Source of the DNA: Alphaproteobacteria bacterium
GTDB taxonomy: Bacteria > Pseudomonadota > Alphaproteobacteria > SHVW01
Assembly (NCBI GenBank): GCA_016869645.1
Contig: VGDO01000036.1
Location: 1 to 36,505, forward strand
Length of the DNA: 36,505 nucleotides
Direction: 5' to 3'
The notes beneath the pieces are model-generated. The model did not search any database and had not been told where the DNA came from. It saw nothing but the letters and a program-made list of their open reading frames with translations. A program made the translations under genes and the position numbers. Shown piece by piece: positions 30,266-36,505 of this stretch; position 1 is the first letter of the stretch; the number at the start of each line of letters is the position of its first letter.

Positions 30266-31174
30266 ATGCCAACCGAATCGCATGGGATTGCACCGGCACG
30301 GCCGACTGCGACAGGACAGCGCAGGCCGGCGCAGCTGACCGTCAGCCCGATGCCGGGCGGACTCGGCGCCTCGTGCACCGGCATCGACCTGAGCCAGAAG
30401 ATCGCCGCGCGCGATCGCGTGGCGCTGCTCGACGCATTCCGCACCCATCACGTGCTCGTCATTCGCGATCAGCATCTCGACAAGGCGAGGCTCGCCGACT
30501 TCGCCGGCATCTTTGGCGAGGTCGAGGGCAACATCTTCCGCAAAACCGATGGCTCGCTGCTCGAAGCGGTGCACGAGATCACCAATTTCGGCGCGGACGG
30601 TCGGCCCTCGGCCGACCCCTATCTCAAGTCGAACTTCAACTGGCACACGGACAAGGCCTACCAGGCCGTGCCGTCGCTGCTGACCATGCTGCTGGCGCTC
30701 GAGCTGCCGCCGAGCGGCGGCGACACGCAGTTCGCCGACATGACGGCCGCCTATGACGCGTTATCGGAAGCGACCAAGGCCGAGATCGCCGGCCTCAAGG
30801 TGGTGCACAGCTTCGAGCACATGCGGGTCAGCACGGGCGACCGGCCGCTCACCGCAGCTGAACGCGAAGCGACGCCGCCGGTCACCCATCCGCTCGTGCG
30901 CACCCATCCCGACACGGGGCGCAAGTGCCTCTACATCGGCATGTACTGCTCGCACATCGAGGGCATGGACGCGACGGCGAGCCGCGCGATGCTCGACCGG
31001 CTGCTCGCTCACGCGACCGAGCCGCGCTTCATCTACACGCACCAATGGCGGCCGAACGATCTCGTGCTGTGGGACAATCGCTGCCTGGTCCACCGCGCGG
31101 TCGCCAATTACGAGCTCGAGCGCCATCGGCGCGTGCTCATGCGCGTCGTCGTGAAGGGAACCGTGCCGGTCTAG
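30266..31174 (+). CDS. TauD/TfdA-family Fe(II)/2-oxoglutarate dioxygenase
   Basis: A 302-aa dioxygenase with the complete facial triad: His127 and Asp129 in NWHTDKAY, and His276 in WDNRCLVHRA. The 2-oxoglutarate carboxylate ligand is probably Arg293 in LMRVVVKG. THHVLVIRDQHL (60-71) and HQWRPNDLVLWDN are also TauD/TfdA hallmarks. The family hydroxylates taurine, aryloxyacetates, alkylsulfates and similar compounds, often cleaving an ether or C-S bond. ATG 30266 was chosen because conserved residues begin soon after; the ribosome-binding site is weak. It precedes the TRAP transporter genes by 54 nt, so substrate uptake and first attack may be co-regulated. Confidence 0.9.
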   Translation: MPTESHGIAPARPTATGQRRPAQLTVSPMPGGLGASCTGIDLSQKIAARDRVALLDAFRTHHVLVIRDQHLDKARLADFAGIFGEVEGNIFRKTDGSLLEAVHEITNFGADGRPSADPYLKSNFNWHTDKAYQAVPSLLTMLLALELPPSGGDTQFADMTAAYDALSEATKAEIAGLKVVHSFEHMRVSTGDRPLTAAEREATPPVTHPLVRTHPDTGRKCLYIGMYCSHIEGMDATASRAMLDRLLAHATEPRFIYTHQWRPNDLVLWDNRCLVHRAVANYELERHRRVLMRVVVKGTVPV

Positions 31175-31228
31175 GCGCTCGAGTCCAAGCCTCTCAACGC
31201 AACATCGGGTCAATCTGGGGAGAGAAAC

Positions 31229-32188
31229 ATGTCGATCAAGACCATGACGTCGCTCGCCGCTGCCGCGCTGCTGATATCCGCGATCGGAGCGGCGCCCGCC
31301 GCCGCGCAGAACCGCCTGGTGATGGCGGGATCGTCAGCCGGCGGCACGGCCTATCTCTACTTCGCCGCGCTGTCGTCCATGCTCAACAAGTACATTCCCG
31401 GCATGGAAGCGAGCGCGCGCTCGGGCGGATCGACCGAGAACATTGCGCTGCTCGAGCGCGGCGGCGTGCAGGTGGCCGGCGCCAGCCCGGGCGATGCCCA
31501 GGCCGTGTTCGGCAAGGAGAAGATGACCAACTCGCGCATCCGCACGCTGTTCGCCATGTTCACCATCCCCTATCACATGCTGGTCCCGGTCAATTCCCCG
31601 ATCCAGTCCTTCTCCGATCTCAAGGGCAAGCGCCTGTCGATCGGCATCAAGGCGGGCGGCGACTCCGCGTCCTTCCTGCGCATGGTCGAGTCGCTCGGCG
31701 GCAAGGAAGGCGACTACCGGCTCGACTACCTCGGCAAGGGCGAGGCGGTGAATGCCTACAAGGACAATGTGGTCGACGCCGTCGGCTTCCTGTGCCCGCT
31801 GCCCTGCCCGCAGGTGACAGAGCTCGCCACTCATCCGCGTGGCGTCCGTATCGTTCCGCTCTCGCTCGCCGAAATCGACAAGCTGCGCGTCAAATACGAC
31901 TGGTACACGCCCTACACGATCGAGAAGAACTGGTATGCCCATGCGCTCAAGGACAAGGCGCAGGACGTCCAGACCTTCACCGAATGGTTCTATGTCGCGA
32001 CCCATGTCGATTTTCCCGAGGAAACGGCCTACCAGATCGCCAAGGTGATCGGCGACAGGCATGACGAGCTGGTTGCGGCGTTCAAGGCGGCGAACTCGTC
32101 GACCGCGGAGAACACGGCCAAGTTCCCCGGCTTCAAGCTTCATGCCGGCACGGAGCGCTATCTTCGTGAGAAGGGCCTGTTGAAATAG
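31229..32188 (+). CDS. TAXI-family TRAP transporter solute-binding protein
   Basis: A 319-aa periplasmic binding protein. MSIKTMTSLAAAALLISAIGAAPAAAQ is a Sec signal peptide with cleavage after Ala-Ala-Ala-Gln or nearby. The mature part has the TAXI pattern: LVMAGSSAGGTAYLYFAALSSMLN, ARSGGSTENIALLERGGVQVA, FSDLKGKRLSIGIKAGGDS and LGKGEAVNAYKDNVVDAVGFL. GGGGAGAG precedes ATG 31229. TAXI TRAP systems pair with a single fused membrane protein, which is the next gene. Known ligands of the family are few (glutamate/2-oxo acids); here an organic acid is likely. Confidence 0.93.
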   Translation: MSIKTMTSLAAAALLISAIGAAPAAAQNRLVMAGSSAGGTAYLYFAALSSMLNKYIPGMEASARSGGSTENIALLERGGVQVAGASPGDAQAVFGKEKMTNSRIRTLFAMFTIPYHMLVPVNSPIQSFSDLKGKRLSIGIKAGGDSASFLRMVESLGGKEGDYRLDYLGKGEAVNAYKDNVVDAVGFLCPLPCPQVTELATHPRGVRIVPLSLAEIDKLRVKYDWYTPYTIEKNWYAHALKDKAQDVQTFTEWFYVATHVDFPEETAYQIAKVIGDRHDELVAAFKAANSSTAENTAKFPGFKLHAGTERYLREKGLLK

Positions 32189-32191
32189 GAC

Positions 32192-32234
32192 CAGCGAGTC
32201 ACTTGCGGCCGGGCAGCGAGTCGCTTCCCGGCCG
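32192..32234 (+). terminator. Intercistronic hairpin between TRAP binding protein and permease (attenuator / mRNA stabiliser)
   Basis: CGGCCGGG (32206-32213) pairs with CCCGGCCG (32227-32234), and inside it AGCG pairs with CGCT around AGT. This makes a 12-base-pair GC-rich stem with one mismatch, four bases after which a G-run and ribosome-binding site begin. It is preceded by a 13-base direct repeat (CAGCGAGTC-A/G-CTT at 32192-32204 and 32214-32226). There is no U-run, so full termination is unlikely. Such hairpins between a binding protein and its permease commonly protect the upstream mRNA and keep the permease at a lower level. Confidence 0.6.
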
Positions 32235-32254
32235 TCGGGGGGGAGAGGTGCAAG

Positions 32255-34159
32255 GTGGCTGAGGAGCTTCCGTCGGCGGATCGCTCATCAGGCCGCGTGA
32301 CCAGCGTGGCGGCAAAAGCGATCGCGCTGGCCATGGCGGGGTTCCACCTCTACACGGCCTTCACGGTCGTCTTCTCGCCGATGATACAGCGGAGCGTCCA
32401 CCTTGCGTTCGCGCTGTCGCTGTTGTTCCTGATCTCGCCATCGGGATATGCCCTCGGTCGCTGGGAGCTGATGAGCCGCTGGCTCGCCGCGATTGCCGGC
32501 GTGTTCGTCACCGTCTATGCGGCGGTCGAGTTCACCAATCCCGAGATTTTCAGAGTGATCGATCCGACGGTGCTCGACATCGTCAACGGAACCATCTTGC
32601 TGTTCCTGCTGCTGGAAGCGGTCCGGCGAACGGCAGGCACGTCTCTGGCTGTCGTCGCGCTCGTCTTTTTCGTCTACGCATTCGTCGGCCCCTCTCTGCC
32701 GGGTCTCCTCGGCCATCCCGGCTTCGACTATTCGCAGGTCATCTCGTCGCTCTATATCCGCCTCGAAGGCATCTTCGGCACGGCAACAGGCGCCAGCGCC
32801 ACCTATATCTATGTCTTCGTGCTGTTCGGCGCCTTCATGATGCGCATGGGCGGCGGCGATTTCTTCATCAACCTCGCCCAGGCGATCATCGGCACGGCGC
32901 GTGGCTCGGCCGCCAAGGTCTCGATCTTCGCCAGCGCGCTGTTCGCCACCATCACCGGCACCGGCCCGGCCAATGCCGCGGCCGTCGGCGTCGTCACCAT
33001 CCCGACCATGATCCGCAGCGGCTACAAGCCGCGCGTCGCGGCGGCGCTCGAGGCCGCCGCCTCGGTCGGCGGCCAGATCACGCCGCCGATCATGGGTGCC
33101 TCCGCCTTCATCATGGCGGACCTGTTGGCGATTCCTTATTTCGAGATCGCCAAGGCGGCGTTCATCCCCGCGGTCCTCTACTTCGTCTCTCTCTTCGTCA
33201 CCGCCGATCTCGAGGCGGCGCGCCAGGGCCTGGTCGGCGCCAAGCGCGAGGACCTGCCGACGGTCGGCGACACCATGCGCCAGGGCTGGCATTTCCTCGT
33301 GCCGGTCGCCGTGCTGATCTATTTCCTTGCGGTCGAGCAGATCTCGCCCGCCCGTGCCGCCGCCTGGGCCATCGCGTCCTTCCTGCCCGTCTGGCTGCTG
33401 CGCGAGCTCGTGGCGCGGCGCCGCATCGATCTCGGCCAGGTCATCGAAGCGCTGGAAGAGTCCTCGCGCTCGGCCGTGATGATCGCCGCCGCCTGCGCCA
33501 TCGTCGGCGTCGTCATGAACGTGACCGACCTGACGGGTCTCGGTCTCAAGTTCACCTCGCTGATCATCAGCTACTCCGGCGGCACGCTGATCTCGCTCCT
33601 GCTGCTGACCGCGCTCGCCGCAATCCTGCTCGGCACCGGCCTGCCGACCACGGCGACCTATCTGATTGTCGCGATCCTCGTGGCACCGGCGCTTGCCAAG
33701 ATGGGCGTGCCGCTGCTGACCGCTCACCTCTTCGTGTTCTATTTCGGCGTGATTTCCGACCTGACGCCGCCGACCGCGGTGTCCTGCTATGTCGCCGCCG
33801 GCATCGCCAACGACAATGGCATGCGCGTCTCGTTCCTGGCCACGCGCATGGCGCTGCCGGCGTTGATCGTGCCCTTCATGTTCGTCTATTCGCCCGCACT
33901 GCTGCTGCAGGGCGACATGCTGGAGATCTTGATCGCCGGCGTCACGACCATGGTCGGAATTCTGGGGGTCTCGTTTGCCTTGATCGGCTATTGGCGGTCG
34001 GAGCTCCATCTGTGGGAGCGCGCTGCCGCACTGGTCGGCGGCTCGCTCCTGATCTTCCCGGGGCTGATCACGGACGGGCTCGGCGTGCTCCTGCTGGCGA
34101 TCGTCGCCATCACGTCGTGGCGCCGACCGGGAACCGTATCGGCGGCTACGCCGCGCTGA
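32255..34159 (+). CDS. TRAP transporter permease, fused small and large subunits (DctQM-type, TAXI partner)
   Basis: A 634-aa integral membrane protein. The N-terminal ~150 residues hold about four to five hydrophobic segments (small subunit, DctQ-like). From ~165 onward the large subunit continues with about twelve more (TRAP-T DctM family): GSAAKVSIFASALFATITGTGPANAAAVGVVTIP and AAASVGGQITPPIMGASAFIMADLL are the typical re-entrant hairpin signatures, and GTGLPTTATYLIVAILVAPAL is their second set. It drives Na+- or H+-coupled uptake. The start is a GTG at 32255 after a purine-rich GGGGGGGAGAGG. Its 3' end overlaps the convergent ThuA-like gene by 14 nt. Confidence 0.93.
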   Translation: MAEELPSADRSSGRVTSVAAKAIALAMAGFHLYTAFTVVFSPMIQRSVHLAFALSLLFLISPSGYALGRWELMSRWLAAIAGVFVTVYAAVEFTNPEIFRVIDPTVLDIVNGTILLFLLLEAVRRTAGTSLAVVALVFFVYAFVGPSLPGLLGHPGFDYSQVISSLYIRLEGIFGTATGASATYIYVFVLFGAFMMRMGGGDFFINLAQAIIGTARGSAAKVSIFASALFATITGTGPANAAAVGVVTIPTMIRSGYKPRVAAALEAAASVGGQITPPIMGASAFIMADLLAIPYFEIAKAAFIPAVLYFVSLFVTADLEAARQGLVGAKREDLPTVGDTMRQGWHFLVPVAVLIYFLAVEQISPARAAAWAIASFLPVWLLRELVARRRIDLGQVIEALEESSRSAVMIAAACAIVGVVMNVTDLTGLGLKFTSLIISYSGGTLISLLLLTALAAILLGTGLPTTATYLIVAILVAPALAKMGVPLLTAHLFVFYFGVISDLTPPTAVSCYVAAGIANDNGMRVSFLATRMALPALIVPFMFVYSPALLLQGDMLEILIAGVTTMVGILGVSFALIGYWRSELHLWERAAALVGGSLLIFPGLITDGLGVLLLAIVAITSWRRPGTVSAATPR

Positions 34160-34865
34160 TCTCGGCGTCGGCCCGGCCGAGCGCCCAGAGCGCGGCCCGC
34201 CGCAGAATCCTTTGATGAGTGGGTTGCTCGAGCGCCACGCGGTCGTGGCCGAGCGCGTCGTAGACCGCGCGACCGCGCCCGACCTGGCGCGCCCACAGGA
34301 TGGGCCAATCCTTTGCATCGGGTCCGCCGTTGCCGGCGCGCGCCGTCATCAGCGGCACGACATCGGCCGCAAGGGACAGGTTGCTGTAGACCTCGTCGAC
34401 CGTGTCGAAGGGCACCACATCAGACGTGATCGGGTGTGGCTTGTCGGTCACGCGCGCTGCGGCATCGCCACGCGGTGGATGAAAGGACTGGCCCCAGATC
34501 CACACGCCGCCCGCGAGCGCGCGCCACTCCGGCCAGTCGTCGAAGCAGAGCGCCGCCGTATGCACGGCAAAGAGACCGCCACCCTTCGTCACGTGATCCG
34601 TCAGCGCCTGGCGCGACGCCGACGACAGGCTGAAGCCCCATTGGGCGCGATGGGGCGCGTATTTCTCGTTGTCGAGCATGCGCCAGCGCAACGCATAGAC
34701 CGTCACGAGGTCGAAGCCGCCCGACGGCAATCGGGCGCACCCGTCCTCGATGTCGGTCGTGATCTCGGAATCGATGCCGGCCGAATCGAGGATGGTCGCC
34801 AGCGCAGGCGCCGCGTCGGCGAAAGGATGGCCGATGCCGCCGGTGAGCAGCAGGTTGCGCGCCAT
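34146..34865 (-). CDS. ThuA-like domain protein
   Basis: A 239-aa protein with the glutamine-amidotransferase-like ThuA fold: NLLLTGGIGHPFADAAPALATIL at the N-terminus, FDLVTVYALRW, then VTKGGGLFAVHTAAL, and WARQVGRGRAVYDALGHD near the C-terminus. ThuA proteins are found in sugar (trehalose, gluco-oligosaccharide) catabolism, where some act as keto-sugar enzymes, but many relatives are unassigned. GAGGAA precedes ATG 34865. It follows the SDR gene by 5 nt, so it is the last gene of a three-gene minus operon (CDO-like cupin, SDR, ThuA-like). Its end overlaps the TRAP permease gene tail to tail. Confidence 0.86.
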   Translation of the reverse strand: MARNLLLTGGIGHPFADAAPALATILDSAGIDSEITTDIEDGCARLPSGGFDLVTVYALRWRMLDNEKYAPHRAQWGFSLSSASRQALTDHVTKGGGLFAVHTAALCFDDWPEWRALAGGVWIWGQSFHPPRGDAAARVTDKPHPITSDVVPFDTVDEVYSNLSLAADVVPLMTARAGNGGPDAKDWPILWARQVGRGRAVYDALGHDRVALEQPTHQRILRRAALWALGRADAEISAA

Positions 34866-34870
34866 CCGGC

Positions 34871-35656
34871 TCAGTTCCTCGCCGCCGGCGCCTTGCGCGG
34901 CAGGTGCAGCTTCAAGCTGCAGAACACGCCGCCATCGACCAGGATGTGCTGGCCGTTGATATAGCCCGCCCGGTCCGAGGCGAGGAAAGCCACGAGCTCA
35001 GCCACGTCTTGGGCGGTGCCCAGCCGGCCGATCGGCACCGCGGCGCTGCGCGCGGCGCGCGCCGCAGGGTCGGCATAGATCGGCTTGGACATGCCGGCGT
35101 CGATGAAGCCGGGTCCGACGGCGTTGACGCGGATGCCATGCTTTCCCAAGGACAGCGCCATGTGCTCGGTCAGATTGGCGAGTGCCGCCTTGGTCGCGGG
35201 ATAGGCGCCGGCATCGGGGCTGGCCGCCACGGCGTTGAGCGAGGTCACGTTGATGATCGCGCGCTGGCGCCGGTCCGTTTCGTGACTCTTCACCATGCGG
35301 CGCGCGACCGCCTGGGAGACGATGAAAGTACCGGTCAGATTGACGTCGACCACGCGGCGATAGTCGGCGACGCTGTGCTCGAGGAAACCGCCGAAGCGCA
35401 CGATGCCGGCATTGTTGACCAGCACGTCGGGCGCGCCGCCGAACGCGCTCAGAAATTCGGCCAGGGCCGCATCGACCGATTTCTCGTCGGCGATGTCGGC
35501 GGCAAGCGCGATCGCGCCCTCGATCTTCCCGGCCTCGGACTTGGCGCGCGCATGATCGTTGTCGAGCAGCGCGACGCGATAGCCGTCGTCGGCAATCCGC
35601 GCGGCGATGACGGCGCCGAGCTCGCCGCCGGCGCCGGTGACGAGGGCCGAGCGCAT
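34871..35656 (-). CDS. Short-chain dehydrogenase/reductase
   Basis: A ~261-aa classical SDR starting MRSALVTGAGGELG, with the acidic LLDND after the second strand (NAD-type), VLVNNAGI, the catalytic Ser in NVTSLNA, YPATK and the terminal HILVDGG. The ATG at 35656 has GAGG five bases upstream. An ATG at 35674 would overlap the cupin gene by 11 nt and add six residues. It lies between the cupin and the ThuA-like gene in one operon. The substrate is unknown; sugar acids or hydroxy acids would suit the ThuA neighbour. Confidence 0.88.
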   Translation of the reverse strand: MRSALVTGAGGELGAVIAARIADDGYRVALLDNDHARAKSEAGKIEGAIALAADIADEKSVDAALAEFLSAFGGAPDVLVNNAGIVRFGGFLEHSVADYRRVVDVNLTGTFIVSQAVARRMVKSHETDRRQRAIINVTSLNAVAASPDAGAYPATKAALANLTEHMALSLGKHGIRVNAVGPGFIDAGMSKPIYADPAARAARSAAVPIGRLGTAQDVAELVAFLASDRAGYINGQHILVDGGVFCSLKLHLPRKAPAARN

Positions 35657-35663
35657 GCCCGCC

Positions 35664-36224
35664 TCAGCGGGCATTGAGCTGGCCTTTCACCTGATAGGTC
35701 TTCTCAGTCGGATTGTAATAGTGCCGATCCGGCTTGTAGGCGCCATTGACGACCGTGATGCCGAAGGTCTCGTCGGTCAGCCCGGTGAAGCTGTGGATGT
35801 CGTGCGGCGGCGCCACCAGCGCCATGTCGCCCTGCTCGAGCACGCGGTCGTCGACGGGCTTGAGGTCCGCGAAGCCCGGCTTGGTGCCGTCATCCATGCG
35901 CTGGTAGACGACATGCTTGAGACGGCCGCGATAGACGAACACGGTCTCCCAGATGCCGTGATCGTGGGCCGGGATCGGTTTGTCCTTGGGCACCTGGTAA
36001 AGCAGGATCGAGAGCTGGCCGTCATAGTAGAGGTATTGCGAGAAGGCGACGTTGTTGCCCTGGCGCGGGATGCCCATCGACAGAAGGTCGGGCCGCGCCA
36101 TCAGGCGCGCCATCGGCGCCTTGAACGCCTGGCGCAGCCGGTCGACGTCGTTGCCGCAGCGCCCGATCGCATCGACCAGCGCCGCGGCGCATTCGCGAAC
36201 CGGATTTTCTGTGCTCTGGACCAT
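35664..36224 (-). CDS. Cysteine-dioxygenase-type cupin (thiol dioxygenase-like)
   Basis: A 186-aa single cupin. PIPAHDHGIWETVFVYRG supplies His87 and His89, and PPHDIHSF the third ligand, His141 or His144, giving the three-His Fe site of thiol dioxygenases. The positions nearly coincide with the 86/88/140 of mammalian cysteine dioxygenase. The Glu93 after the HxH suggests the classic cupin four-ligand site is also possible. The last ~35 residues (NGAYKPDRHYYNPTEKTYQV) are hydrophilic. AGGAG lies 6 bases before ATG 36224. It heads the operon with the SDR and ThuA-like genes, is divergent from the amidohydrolase, and may oxidise a thiol or similar small molecule. Confidence 0.78.
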   Translation of the reverse strand: MVQSTENPVRECAAALVDAIGRCGNDVDRLRQAFKAPMARLMARPDLLSMGIPRQGNNVAFSQYLYYDGQLSILLYQVPKDKPIPAHDHGIWETVFVYRGRLKHVVYQRMDDGTKPGFADLKPVDDRVLEQGDMALVAPPHDIHSFTGLTDETFGITVVNGAYKPDRHYYNPTEKTYQVKGQLNAR

Positions 36225-36351
36225 CGTCGCTCCTGTCACCTATGCGCAAATCAGTAGCCGCGCAAGGCAGCCGGGTCAAATGATCGCGCCCGATTGCCCC
36301 GCACGCGGCAAATGCCTATAAGCGACACGATCCCAGCACGAAGGACGCCCC
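36225..36351. promoter_or_regulatory. Divergent promoter region, CDO-like cupin / amidohydrolase
   Basis: The 127-base divergent gap must carry both promoters. An ATAAGC stretch near 36318 lies about 30 bases before the amidohydrolase start, and AAGGA at ~36341 is its ribosome-binding site. I could not define -35/-10 boxes with confidence. Confidence 0.3.
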
Positions 36352-36505
36352 ATGCCCGGTATCGCCCCCGGAATAGCCAATGCCAAGGTCATCGATCTGC
36401 ACGCCCATTGCCGGCTCGACGCCACCAATGGCGCGGCCGGCCGGCACGGGCCGGAATTCGGCACGGACGAGCAGGGCCGGCCCTGGTACCGCGTCGGCAA
36501 CTACC
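36352..36505 (+). CDS. Amidohydrolase-family protein, N-terminal part (cut by window edge)
   Basis: The first 51 residues are visible, then the window ends. VIDLHAHCRLD carries the HxH metal pair at the start of an amidohydrolase TIM barrel, of the 'amidohydrolase 2'/ACMSD-like group that acts as decarboxylases or lactone hydrolases. The following GPEFGTDEQGRPWYRVG segment resembles the insert seen in that group before the second strand. AAGGA precedes ATG 36352. It probably belongs to the same catabolic block and is divergent from the CDO-like cupin. Confidence 0.7.
   Translation, partial: MPGIAPGIANAKVIDLHAHCRLDATNGAAGRHGPEFGTDEQGRPWYRVGNY

Noticed and set aside
32288..34318. 676-codon minus-strand frame opposite the TRAP permease
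   Set aside because: Repeats of RRG/GDD/ADR type arise from antisense membrane-protein codons; the plus-strand gene is certain.
1..36505. tRNA, rRNA, CRISPR array, riboswitch or phage genes
   Set aside because: Looked for cloverleaf ends, regularly spaced repeats and integrase/capsid-type proteins; none were found.

Overview
The window comes from a high-GC proteobacterium, most likely an alphaproteobacterium of the rhizobial/Rhodospirillales type. This is inferred from the strong GC bias in third codon positions, the frequent 4-nt ATGA/GTGA gene overlaps, the range of solute transporters and catabolic enzymes, and a palindromic intergenic repeat of a kind common in rhizobia. No rRNA, tRNA or CRISPR array was seen. 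It looks like accessory catabolic chromosome: nearly every gene is an uptake system or a small-molecule enzyme, and apart from the VapB-type antitoxin there is no recognisable transcription regulator.

Layout. 1-330: the 5' end of an IS1182-like transposase (cut by the window edge) and a palindromic repeat. 331-3728: Ldh-type dehydrogenase and CaiB/BaiF CoA-transferase (minus), divergent from a tartrate/D-malate dehydrogenase (plus). 3758-4475: a FitAB/VapBC-type toxin-antitoxin pair with a very clear autoregulated promoter. 4472-6490: SDR plus alkaline-phosphatase-superfamily hydrolase (minus). 6579-9086: an orphan family-5 solute-binding protein convergent with a methylenetetrahydrofolate-reductase-like gene. 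9408-15815: a plus-strand operon of six genes: EhuB-like binding protein, EhuA-like ATPase, a metal-less M24 hydrolase resembling ectoine hydrolase, a class I aminotransferase, a CrtI-like FAD oxidoreductase and an 'amino acid synthesis' family protein. No permease is present.

15810-21673: a HAD phosphatase; then a cysteine-free, internally duplicated homologue of the nitrile hydratase alpha-subunit/NHLP fold followed by an alpha/beta hydrolase, both facing a complete phosphonate-type ABC transporter (phnC, phnD and two phnE genes) read the other way. 21961-23211: a nitroreductase and a small lipoprotein.

23221-36505: a catabolic block. A four-gene minus operon (HIBADH-like dehydrogenase, SDR, cytochrome P450, [3Fe-4S] ferredoxin) is divergent from an Old Yellow Enzyme. 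Next come a tandem-EthD protein, a fumarylacetoacetase-fold hydrolase and a degenerate bicupin (minus), then a TauD-like dioxygenase and a TAXI TRAP transporter (plus), then ThuA-like, SDR and cysteine-dioxygenase-like genes (minus), and finally the start of an amidohydrolase. The likely theme is uptake of an organic acid or xenobiotic (TRAP), oxidation (P450, 2OG oxygenase, OYE, SDRs) and C-C cleavage (FAH fold). The substrate cannot be read from sequence.

The most unusual item is the cysteine-free nitrile-hydratase-alpha-like protein at 16562-17101 beside the phosphonate-type importer. Next is the Ehu-like cluster at 9408-15815, which has no permease and a creatinase/DoeA-type hydrolase that lacks metal ligands.
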